Below, in pieces: positions 32,201 to 42,106 of a DNA stretch of 64,000 nt. How positions within the stretch are numbered: the first letter of the stretch is position 1; each line of letters starts with the position of its first letter. Source of the DNA: Ulota crispa. Lineage: Eukaryota > Streptophyta > Bryopsida > Orthotrichales > Orthotrichaceae. A program made the translations under genes and the position numbers. The notes under the pieces were generated by a model. The model searched no databases and had not been told where the DNA came from. It saw nothing but the letters and a program-made list of their open reading frames with translations. The stretch is from NCBI GenBank assembly GCA_963920765.1, contig OY987246.1, positions 17,604,868-17,668,867 on the forward strand, given 5' to 3'.

Positions 32201-32417
32201 CAAACAAACAAACTGAAATAGAGAATTCTAACAATTGAAATAATGATGTACGGTGCAATTGTGGATATGTATTCCCTCACTTCTTGGTTTTCCACTACCT
32301 TATTATTTTATCCACAAAAACCACTATCAAGATTGTATAGAATCTTACATATTCTAGTGTTTTATAAAAGTTTTATAATTTGTGGTAGAATTGAAAATAT
32401 TTTCTTGCTTGATTACG
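29231..32417. other. AT-rich DNA, no gene recognised
   Basis: Very AT-rich with only short, low-complexity open frames. Probably further transposon decay continuing from the Ty3-like remnant. A tract of A-rich CAAA repeats lies at 32167-32213. Confidence 0.4.
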
Positions 32418-32666
32418 CACTAGTAGAAAATTCACCTCAAAATCAACAGATTTTCAACCAAAAACTGTTGATTTTTTCTGTGAATTTGGTCAAGTTGATT
32501 TGGGTACTTTTCTGTTGATTTTTTGTTGATTATTTACAGTTTTCTGTTAATTTGTTGTTGATTTCTATTACTTATTTTATGTTGTTCATTTCTATTTCTT
32601 CTCATTTTTAAATTTTTTTTTCATAGGATTTGTTATTTTAAGAAAATGTGAACTTTTTAGGGGGAT

Positions 32667-33403
32667 GGGCAGCTGCCCGAACTTTTTGGGCAGCTGCCCG
32701 AACTTTTTGGGCAGCTGCCCGAACTTTTTGGGCAGCTGCCCGAACTTTTTGGGCAGCTGCCCGAACTTTTTGGGCAGCTGCCCGAACTTTTTGGGCAGCT
32801 GCCCGAACTTTTTGGGCAGCTGCCCGAACTTTTTGGGCAGCTGCCCGAACTTTTTGGGCAGCTGCCCGAACTTTTTGGGCAGCTGCCCGAACTTTTTGGG
32901 CAGCTGCCCGAACTTTTTGGGCAGCTGCCCGAACTTTTTGGGCAGCTGCCCGAACTTTTTGGGCAGCTGCCCGAACTTTTTGGGCAGCTGCCCGAACTTT
33001 TTGGGCAGCTGCCCGAACTTTTTGGGCAGCTGCCCGAACTTTTTGGGCAGCTGCCCGAACTTTTTGGGCAGCTGCCCGAACTTTTTGGGCAGCTGCCCGA
33101 ACTTTTTGGGCAGCTGCCCGAACTTTTTGGGCAGCTGCCCGAACTTTTTGGGCAGCTGCCCGAACTTTTTGGGCAGCTGCCCGAACTTTTTGGGCAGCTG
33201 CCCGAACTTTTGGGCAGCTGCCCGAACTTTTGGGCAGCTGCCCGAACTTTTGGGCAGCTGCCCGAACTTTTGGGCAGCTGCCCGAACTTTTGGGCAGCTG
33301 CCCGAACTTTTGGGCAGCTGCCCGAACTTTTGGGCAGCTGCCCGAACTTTTGGGCAGCTGCCCGAACTTTTGGGCAGCTGCCCGAACTCCCGGGCAGCTG
33401 CCG
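32667..33403. repeat. Satellite of a 12-bp palindrome (36 cores, 21-bp then 20-bp period)
   Basis: The core GGGCAGCTGCCC is fully palindromic and is joined by spacers GAACTTTTT (first part) or GAACTTTT (second part). Cores start at 32667 and repeat every 21 bp to 33192 (26 cores), then every 20 bp to 33392 (10 more, the last imperfect). Units are almost identical, so the array is young. The 21-bp part is open in several frames on both strands only because 21 is divisible by three; the resulting Ala-Ala-Arg-Thr-Phe-Trp repeats are unlikely to be a real protein. Confidence 0.97.
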
Positions 33404-33478
33404 GTAGCGGGGTTTGAACCCTCCACCTCCCCTCTCACACTCCACAACCTTAACACATTCTCTAAACCACTAGAGAAT
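33400..33478 (-). other. tRNA-like (SINE head-like) segment beside the satellite
   Basis: On the minus strand, CTCTAGTGGTTTAGAG makes a D-arm-like stem (CTCT/AGAG) with an AGTGGTTT loop, similar to RNA polymerase III box A. About 40 nt further, GGGTTCAAACCCC forms a T-arm with box B (GGTTCAAACC). No acceptor stem or clear anticodon arm is visible, so it is not a working tRNA gene. It is read into the palindromic array, which would then be the SINE body or tail. Confidence 0.5.
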
Positions 33479-33995
33479 GTGCAAATGCACATGCATGCAT
33501 TGGAGTCTTAATTCTATTTGTACATTAAATGTTCATGTCTTTAGTAATGCTGTAGACTTTGGAGGCTATTTCCGTCCATTAAAGGACTCTTTTTCAAAAA
33601 ACTTAGAACTGAGAAAAGTTGGTAAATGTATTTTACTTTCACCTCCAACAATTTTTTTTGGATTTCAATCTTTTTATCAAAAGTTATGAGCTAAAATCAG
33701 AGAAGGTGTTTAGAAATTTTAAATAAATTGTTTGTTTCCATCCTTATGATTTTGTATATAAATTTTTTTCGGAATTCACAAATCTCATAAGCATTGTTGC
33801 AGGCAAAGGTTGGATTCATTAATAAATATTATTTAGTGTTAGTTTTTTTGTAAAAAGAACCTTATTTTGTTAAAATAGCCTCCATAGTTTGATAGCTTCA
33901 AATAACATGAAGTCGTGAAAAGTTACGAAATTAAATCCTTGCAATTATAAAATCAAAATTCTATTGACTTTTGAATAGTTTTGGATATTCTGTAA

Positions 33996-34409
33996 GGGCA
34001 TTAATATGTGAACCACACCCTTTGAACTATTGTACCACACCCTTGGGGTAAATTTTAGATTTCTACCATCAAAAATTTGAGTTTGAGAATTTTGAATTCA
34101 AATTTGGACTTAGAAACCATGGTATTGTCTAAGACCATAAAAAAAGTTGCAATTCAACAACACCCAATGGGGGGGAGTTTATCTTTTTTTACAAACAAAA
34201 GTAAAATTAACAATTTTCTCCTTAACTACACATTTTCATTGGGTGTTGTTGAATTGCAACTTTTTTTATGGTTCTAGACAATACCATGGTCTCTAAGTCC
34301 AAATCTGAATTCAAAATTCTCAGATTCAGCTTTTTGATGCTAGAAATCAAAAATTTACCTTGTGGTGTGGTATAGTAATTGGAAGAGTGTGATACACATA
34401 TCAATTCCC
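33996..34409. mobile_element. CCACACC-type foldback MITE, copy 1 (inside the CACTA element)
   Basis: Arms of about 170 bp are reverse complements: marks are 'gttgcaattcaacaacaccc' on the left and its complement near 34236. Ends carry two CCACACCC motifs about 20 bp apart. Same family as 39485-39893. No clean 8-bp duplication here. Confidence 0.75.
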
Positions 34410-35259
34410 ATCTTTTAAAGCTTATAAAAATATTTTATAAGATTGTTTTTTTTTAATTCATTTGGTTAGTAATAGAAGGAAAATTACTAAAAATACCCTT
34501 TAAGTCTTTCAAAATATCAAGTTTACGCCGAAAATATGTGAAACATAAAAAATAGTCCTTATTTTTTGTAGGAATATCAATTATACTCATATTATTTTGG
34601 AAAATTAATAAAAAAACTCTTCTATTTTGAAATGTTAAATATATCCTTGTGTTATTTGAAATGTAAATATCACCTTTGGTTTCTTGTAAGAATTTGCATT
34701 AAACTATACACTTGGTTATCATGTAATACAAAGATATTTTTGGTACTTTTAATCCTTAAGGGACATTTATGATTTCTTCAAAGAAGTGAGGAGCATCATT
34801 TATATTTGTTTGTAAAGAAATTTTGGTATTTAAAACAACAAAATGTTGTACTTTTTATATAAAATTTTGTTGAATTAGTGAAGTTGTGTCCAAAAGTATC
34901 TAGATCAACAAAAAACTGTTGAGTTTTTTGTTATTATGGTCATGTTTTTACTTGACTTTGAAGGCTGCTAAGTTTAAATCGTACCAAATTGTGAAAAGTA
35001 AAGAAAATAAAACCAGTCAATGTACACTCAAACTTCTAAAAGATTTTTTTTTTTTGAAAACTTCTTTTATTTTTGAAAACTTCAAAAAATTTTAATGAGG
35101 TTCAAAAAGGTTTTAGAAAGATTTCAAAAACAAACCTAAACTATTGTGAAAGTATTTTTGAAAGTATTTTGATGATTTACAAAAAGATTCCTAAAGGACT
35201 CTAATTCAATCTAAGAGATTCTATTTCTATAAGTATTTTGAAGTACTTAAACAAATTTC

Positions 35260-36015
35260 ATAAAGATTTTAAAAAGATTCTCAAAGATTCCAAAAAGGTT
35301 CTTGAAAATTCTTAGAGATTTTCAAAGATTTTTGGAATTTCAAAAAAGATTCTCAAAAGATTCCCAAAGATTCTCAAAGATTCTCAATTGTTCTCAAACA
35401 TTCTCAAAGATTCCAAAAAAACTTGAAAAGATTCCCAAAGATTTCAAATGATTCTCAAAGATTCCTAAAAGATTCTCAAAGATTCTCAAAGATTTCCAAA
35501 GATTCTTGAAGATTCCAAAGAGATTCTCAAAGATTCTCAATGATTCTCAATGATTCTCAATTGTTCTCAAACATTCTCAAAGAGTCCAAAAAAACTTGAA
35601 AAGATTTCCAAAGATTCCAAAAGATTCTCAAAGATTCCAAAAAGATTCTCAAAGATTCTCAAAGATTCTCAATTGTTCTCAAACATTCTCAAAGATTCCA
35701 AAAAACTTGAAAATATTCCCAAAGATTCCAAAAGATTCTCAAAGATTCTTGAAAGATTCTCAAAGATTCCCAAAGGATTCTCAAAGATTCTTGAAAGATT
35801 CCTGCAAGATTCTCAAACATTTTCAAAGATTCCAAAAAAACTTGAAAAGATTCCAAAAGATTTCCAAAGATTCATGAAGATTCCTAAAAGATTCTCAAAG
35901 ATTCTAAAATCTCAAAAAGATTCTTAAATATTCTTAAAACTCCTGAAAAGATTCTCAATGATTCCCAAAAGATTCTTGAAGATTCTTAAAGATTCACAAA
36001 AATTTCCAAAAGATC
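35260..36015 (+). repeat. Degenerate GATTCTCAAA repeat
   Basis: Dozens of imperfect 15-17-bp units around GATTCTCAAA and GATTCCAAAA. At least three longer blocks of about 130-180 bp recur (each with 'ttctcaattgttctcaaaca' and 'aaaaacttgaaaag'). The open frames across it (Lys-Asp-Ser-Gln-Arg-Phe repeats) come from the repeat. Confidence 0.85.
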
Positions 36016-36905
36016 TTCAAAAGATTCCAAAATTTCTGTTGATTTAGATAATGGTGTCCAAATCAACAGAACGTATTTAGGTTTTTACAGAATTCTGTTA
36101 AATTAGTCAATTAGCGTGGGCCAGTGCCCAAATCAACAAGAAACTGTTGGTTTTCTGTTGTTTTGGAAGGAGTTTTCTACTAGTGACGTCATTGAATAGC
36201 ATTTCCAAGTGCTATAATTTTTGCTTTTACTTGAGAAAGAAAGTTAGAAGGTAAAAGAGTTTAAATCTATTATCTGCTAGTTTTTGAGAGAAAAAAATGC
36301 TACTAAGATAGAGATTTTTGTTTTGCCAATTACTACATACTTAGTTAATGACAAAATTGCAACATTGTGGAAATTAATTGATCAATATGCATCTTAAAGC
36401 AAACAATGGAGAATTCACAGTGACAGTTGACTGCCTCCTTTTTTTTTGGAGACACTGTCCAAGGAGGCAAAGGGGATTGCTCTTGTCATCATTTTTTGTA
36501 GAATAGAAGGTAGTGCGCAAAGTTCCTAAAATCCCAAAAAATATTTGGATTTCTTGTATTTTAGCTTGGTTTAACAAACAAGAATATTTGAAGGTATATG
36601 AGATTAAACTCTCAACATTGTTCCAAAGTAGTTTAATGATAGAGTAGTTGACTTTTAATTGATTGGTTGTAAATTTAAGTTCTACCTACGGAGATCTATG
36701 TTTTTTTATAATTGTTTTTCTTGATGTTAGGAGTAGGTAAAATATTCCTGTTGCTGTTTACACTAATGCAAATCAAAATGAAAAAAAAGTATTTAATTAC
36801 TCTTTGAAAAAAATTCTAGCTAAACCAAGTAAAACATTTAAAAAATTGTCTTACATTCATTTGCAAAGGAACCCTCATGGACTTAGTACCATATCAGTAA
36901 ATGTT

Positions 36906-37314
36906 GGGAATTGCTAAAGCCACACCCAAAATTGCTAACGCCACACCCCCAATGTGTTCTTTGACCATAAATTATGAGAATTTAATGTTGATTTTTTAAA
37001 TTTGGATCAATAGATTTGTTTCATCTTTATCATTCTAACGTTGTATTCAAAATAATTAGAGGTGCTTGAATTTGAAACTAAAAACACAAGACTTTTGAAA
37101 TATTTAAAGCAAAAATTAAAAAAATAAAATAGCAATGGTGCAATAAAAGCTCAACAAAAAAACTTATTTGTTTTTCTTTCTTTCAAGAAGATGGTAATGC
37201 TTTGATTGAATGAATGATGGACCACTTGAATAAAAAAGTAGCATTAAATTTGCAAAATACATACTTATAGGGGGTGTGGTGTTAACAATTTTGGGTGTGG
37301 CTTTAGCAATTCCT
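36906..37314. mobile_element. hAT-like MITE with 8-bp target duplication
   Basis: A 409-bp element flanked by TAAATGTT on both sides (36898-36905 and 37315-37322). Ends: GGAATTGCTAAAGCCACACC with a second CCACACCCC 20 bp inside, mirrored at the right end. The 8-bp duplication points to the hAT superfamily. Non-coding. Confidence 0.8.
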
Positions 37315-37322
37315 TAAATGTT

Positions 37323-39052
37323 ACCTTATAAAGACTATAATTGGACTGCTTTTCCTGATTTTCATTGGAGGTTTGCAATTTGTGGTCAATCCACTGGACT
37401 TATTTTATTAATGAGTTTTATTTTACTTTAGCTGCTTGGCTTGTTACTCAAAATCCATATTTCTTTTGTTATTTAATGCTTGCAATGTATAGTGGTTAAA
37501 ACACCATATTACGTAAGTTGGGAAAAACAAAGGTACCATTTTGTACTCCACCTTAATCTTACATATAAAAAATATAGCTATAGCTATAGCTCAAAGTTGC
37601 ATTTCATTTGAAATTCTTGAAGGCAATCACTAAGACTTCACTATTGTACAAGAAAGTACATGCTTGTTTTTTTCTAATATGCTAAATTGTACATAATGAC
37701 AAAAATAGTGAAAGTTCCAAAATGTACTCTTGTTCCCAATTTACCTAACATGGTGTTTTAAGTAAAATTATTTGATTCTCAAGATATTTTACCTTTTTTG
37801 TTATTTTTGATATAACTATTGTTGTTGAAGCTGCAATTGGATTAGTTAAGTTTTAGCTAATTAAAATTCAACTTGTATTGATCAATTTAGACTGTTGAAA
37901 TGGTAGTTAAATCTACTTAGTTTTATATAGTTATATATAATTTTTAGTAGTGTAAATTTTTTATTAAAAAAAAGTTCATATAACAATGTTGAATCATAGT
38001 CGAGATCATAGTTTTACTAAATTTTAGGCTTTTAACATGTATAAATTTGTATCAACCAAAGAAGTTGTCGGAATACCTAAGGTTCTACATTTTTGAATAG
38101 TAATGATTTCTTTTTGCTAATTTATAGGTATTGGAATATCAAGTAAACTTGTTATCTATTAAATTTCATTTAAATATATTTTGAAGTTGGGTTGTCTTTA
38201 TAAGGCAGCTGCCTCTTTTGTGAAAGTTGATTGAATAATCTTGCTTTTTCTTTATTTTCTAAACCCTTAAACCTTTGAAGCAGCTTTTCTATGGTTGACT
38301 AATTAGTTAACATACCAACAAGCCAATTATTATTTACGTAATGACATCAACCTTTTATAGAAGATAATGCGATTACATTAGCTGCTTGATATTTTCTACC
38401 TACAATCAAAACTATTTGCCTATACTTGAAGCAGTAGCTACTAAATTGCAAGCTTCTGATAAAATAAACAAGTGATTGAGTAAGATTTAAAATGTGAATA
38501 CTTTTTGTTCTATAAAAATATAGAAAGCCATTTTAGGGTTCCATTTTGAGCTTAATGACCATTATGTATATTTGCTTTTTTTATTTCTTTTAATTCAATG
38601 TTCCGATATTTTGTTTCATGGTTGTATTTGTATTCAAAGAATTTATTTATTTATGAATTCGATGAAAGTCAATACACATTCCAACTTTTTTAGGAAATTA
38701 ATTTTTCATTTGTCTCTTTAATAAATCACCTAATTTTTTGTTGGAATTTATTTCAAAAGTTGTTGTTTCAAATTTTTTATGACTTGATGTAAAGTAAAAG
38801 ATTTTATTTTTTAATAACAAAGAGATCTTTCATTTTAGTAATAATAATCTAATAGTTTTTAACAAAATATTTTACTATTTTTCTAAAGTTATTTGTCAAA
38901 TAAGTTCTTGACAACCAATATGTGCAAGAACTATTATGTCAAGAATATATATTTTAAAACCTTTTAACCAATCAATCTAACCTTGCAAAGCCGCTTTTTC
39001 AAAACTTGAGCAATTTCTTGAAAACTAGTTTTTAATATAAAACTTTGAGTAT
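37323..39052. other. AT-rich DNA, no gene recognised
   Basis: Only short open frames and poly-A/T runs; no domain or splice pattern that I can support. Confidence 0.4.
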
Positions 39053-39056
39053 TAAC

Positions 39057-39279
39057 CCCTGAATATCACAAAAGCCCTTTGTAGCTGTATGTATGGCCAT
39101 ATGTACAAACGTATTTGAGCTGCTTTGAGGGCTTTCCAAATTTTTTTATGCGTCCACCGTCATACAATCGTTCAATATGTATGGTTATAACACTTAATTT
39201 CCAACTGATTCAAACTTCTGAATTTTGGTTGCAACCGTATTTGAAACTGTAGCTCCAGAGCCCAAGGGCCCTTCACGGG
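39057..39279. mobile_element. TTAA-flanked element
   Basis: 223 bp between TTAA 39053-39056 and TTAA 39280-39283, beginning CCCCTGAATATC and ending CTTCACGGG. It contains inverted 'gtagctgta'/'acgtatttga' pieces. Non-coding. Confidence 0.5.
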
Positions 39280-39484
39280 TTAAGAGGAGTTTTTGTTATA
39301 CCTAAGAACACAGGTTCATAATTAAGGAATAATTTCTTCTAAAACATAATTCATTATTTTTCTTTGTGTAAACTCAATTAACTCTCTAGAATAAGAACCA
39401 TTAGTCATTCCATGTTCCAAAGTAATAACTTTAGAAGTCATTTGGCGTACAATCATTTCTATATGTTATCTAATATTTGCATTC

Positions 39485-39893
39485 TAGGAATTGATATGTG
39501 TACCACACCTTTGAACTATTGTACCACACCCCCGTAGTAAATTTAGATTTTTACCTTCAAAAAGCTAAATTTGAAAATTTGGAATTCAAATTTGGACTTA
39601 GAGACCATGATTTAGTTTAGAACCATAAAAAAGTTGCAATTCAACAACACCCAAAGAAAAAGTTTAGCTAGGGAGAAAAGTATTACTTTTACTTTTGTTT
39701 GTAAAAAAAGATAAGCTTTTTCATTGGGTGTTGTTGAATTGGAACTTTTTTATGGTTCTAGACTAAACCATGGTCTTTGAATCCAAATTTGAATTCAAAA
39801 TTCTCAAATTCAGATTCTTGATGGTAGAAATCTAAATTTACCCTAGGGGTGTGGTACAGTAGTTCAAAGGGTGTGGTACACATATCAATGCCC
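39485..39893. mobile_element. CCACACC-type foldback MITE, copy 2
   Basis: A 409-bp element with 8-bp target duplication TTGCATTC (39477-39484 and 39894-39901). The two halves are reverse complements over about 170 bp ('gttgcaattcaacaacaccc' and its complement). Ends share GATATGTGTACCACACC and a second CCACACCCC. Closely related to 33996-34409. Confidence 0.85.
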
Positions 39894-39901
39894 TTGCATT
39901 C

Positions 39902-40919
39902 CTTGTGATCAATAAACCTTTTGGATTTGATCAACTAAATTTAATTACCTCTATTCCATACTAATTTGAACACTCAAAAAAGACTCCCATAAACTTCCAA
40001 AAAAACTTGTCATATCTTAATCCCACTCTTTGTAAACAACTCCCAAGAAATTGCCCGTTCAATTCCCAAGAGGCTTCTGCAACGTAGTGCCGGATTTCAT
40101 GTGTTTTTTTTGCATAATTGAGCATTACAAAATTTTCAACCAGATTCAACCTCATCCTCAATTTCTCATCCTTTTTTGCTTGTGATTTACGTTGGGCAAC
40201 GCTTTTGTTGTGAAGGATTGCAGGAAAAAAAACGCCTCCTCGTCGAGCTCTGGCCTCCTTGTCAACACTTTTTTTCCCACAATCCCCTCCTCCTTCCTCC
40301 TTGAGCATTGCCCTATACGAAACCTTTTTCCAATCCGTGACGAGGCTCCGGAGACACACCAACTGCTGCTTCTCGAAAGCTTCAGAAACCCCACGCTATC
40401 GCCACCGACACGTGGCTGCTGTCCAGTACTGTACTGTACAATCATCACCGACAAACACAATCTGCCTCTACCATTCTACCGCTCTACCCTACCACGACCA
40501 ACAAGTACTACAAAAAAATCATTACAAAAAAGCATTCGAAAAGCATTAGAAAAGCATTAGAAAAGCATTAGAAAATCGACTTTAGTAGAAAGGAAATCGG
40601 GTGTGGCAATCGAGAAAGAGGGCGAGATCATGACTTGTCAGCGACGGCACGGACGCGGTCATCTTCGCGCGTGAGATGTAACTTACGCACATCAGCAGAT
40701 TCAGCAGGCAATCCAGGCATGCGATCATCGAGACACGCGCAGCCGTCTCAGCAAATAACTCACACCCTTAGAATCTCTCACACTCCCGACTCCCGATTCC
40801 CGAGCTCACTCGCAACGCCAAACGCGCGCTTAACTTAACCGAAGCACGCATTTCAAACATGCAACGGCAACCGCGGCATTTGCGGCATTTGCTTGGACGC
40901 GCTTAACGCTAGATTCAGA
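39902..40919. other. GC-richer intergenic DNA, no supported gene
   Basis: Composition becomes more balanced from about 40150, with several overlapping open frames on both strands but no recognisable domain. A triple 'aaaagcattag' repeat sits at about 40527-40570. It may be the distal promoter of the oxidoreductase gene or the start of an unrecognised gene. Confidence 0.3.
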
Positions 40920-41930
40920 GGAGCACAAGCTTTGAAAGGTAATTTGCAATTGCGGAATGCTCGATTTTCTCACCTCCTTGTCGATGCTAGTTTTGCCTGA
41001 AAGTTCTTGAGCAGCGCAATTTAGGTAAGTTAGTTCGAAGCTAACGATCTTGACGCTAGATTCAGAGTGGCGCAAGCTTTGAAAGGTAAGTTGCAATTGT
41101 GGAATGCTCGATTGCTCACCTCCTTGTCGATGCTAATGTACCTGAAAAGTTCTGATGCAGCGTAATTTAGGGTAAGTTAGTTCTAAGCTAACGATCTCGA
41201 CGGGGAAGACAGAATTAGGGTTTGAGTACGTGAGCTGTTTTCTGTGGTAAGTTGCAATTGCGGAATGCCCGATTGCTCACCTCCTTGCTGATTTGCTTGA
41301 TAGTTCTGATGCAGTGCCATTTAGGGTAAGTTAGTTCTAAGCTAACGATCTTGACGGGGAAGATAGAATTAGGGTTTGTGTGAGTTTTCTGCGGTAAGTT
41401 GCAATTGCGGAATGCTCGATTACTCACCTCCTTGTTGATGCTAATTTTGCCTGATAGTTCTGATGCAGTACCATTTAGGGTATAGTACAAGACACTTATA
41501 ACCATAACCAACAACTATTGGCCAAACAAGAAATACTAAAGCACAACACATATACTCTTTACCTCAATAGTAGTAATTCCACCACCAAGCGGGACAAACC
41601 CTAAGCTTCATCTTGGTGGACTTGAATTTTTGATAACTTTTTTTTTTGACAAAGCCTTAGGCTAACCACTTAAATGAATTGGGAGTTGTTGGTTGTAAGT
41701 GTCATGCACCGTAGTTCCAAGGTAACGATATTGACGGAGAAGACAGAGTTAGGGTTTGTGTAAGTGAGCTGTTTTCTGTGGTAAGTTGCTATTGTGGAAT
41801 GCCCGATTTCTCACCTCCTTGTCGATGCTAATGTACCTGAAAGTTCTGAGCAGTGCCATTTAGGGTAAGTTAGTTCTAAGCTAACGATCTTGACTAGGAA
41901 GGCAGAAATAGGGTTTGTGTGAGTGAGCTG
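40920..41930 (+). repeat. Tandem array upstream of the oxidoreductase gene
   Basis: At least five units of 150-165 bp, each with 'gcggaatgctcgatt', 'ctcacctccttgtcgatgct', 'gaaagttctgagcagcg', 'tttagggtaagttagttcta' and 'gctaacgatcttgac'. The last unit ends about 180 bp before the start codon, so the array forms the promoter and leader. The repeated GGTAAGT is a potential splice donor in every unit. Confidence 0.85.
41488..41712. mobile_element. MITE inserted into one array unit
   Basis: Inverted ends GACACTTATAACC and GGTTGTAAGTGTC bracket about 220 bp that interrupt one copy of the upstream array just after 'ccatttagggta'. The interior is AT-rich and non-coding. Target duplication not resolved. 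Confidence 0.6.
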
Positions 41931-42106
41931 TTTTATGCTGCGGGAGTACTGTTCTTTGTGCTGTAGTAGTAATCGTTTGAGTGTGTGTGTTATTCGTGCT
42001 GAGTGCTGTGATGACTGGAGAGGTCATCTGTTGCTGTTGCTTCTGGTTGTAGGAATTGCCGAAGGGAGTTGGTTGTAGGTGTGGATTTTGGCAGGAGAAG
42101 TGGAAG

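Larger units (their letters stand above)
32418..36185. mobile_element. Non-autonomous CACTA-type transposon, 3.77 kb
   Basis: Ends are CACTAGTAGAAAATTCACCT on the left and, on the opposite strand, CACTAGTAGAAAACTCCTTC on the right, flanked by the 3-bp duplication ACG (32415-32417 and 36186-36188). Subterminal DNA on both sides has many short copies of AATCAACAGA/TCTGTTGATT and 'aactgttgattt', as expected for CACTA elements, whose transposase accessory protein binds such repeats. No transposase is present. The cargo is a 21/20-bp satellite, a tRNA-like segment, an inserted foldback MITE (33996-34409) and a GATTCTCAAA-type repeat (35260-36015). Confidence 0.85.

Noticed and set aside
32667..33403. 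A CRISPR-like array
   Set aside because: Spacers are identical and only 8-9 bp, the repeats are palindromes, and the sequence is a eukaryotic nuclear genome; this is a satellite.
33400..33478. A functional tRNA gene
   Set aside because: D-arm- and T-arm-like stems exist, but there is no 7-bp acceptor stem and no convincing anticodon arm, so I report it only as tRNA-like.
32638..33511. Four long open frames (250-287 codons) on both strands over the 21-bp array
   Set aside because: A 21-bp unit without stops keeps all these frames open automatically; both strands and two frames each are open, and the translation is a pure 7-residue repeat. No independent coding signal.
35550..35927. Open frame rich in Lys-Asp-Ser-Gln-Arg-Phe
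   Set aside because: It is a translation of the GATTCTCAAA repeat inside a transposon, with no unique sequence.
39961..40362. 133-codon minus-strand open frame
   Set aside because: No domain, low-complexity Lys/Arg/Gly run, overlaps equally long frames on the other strand.
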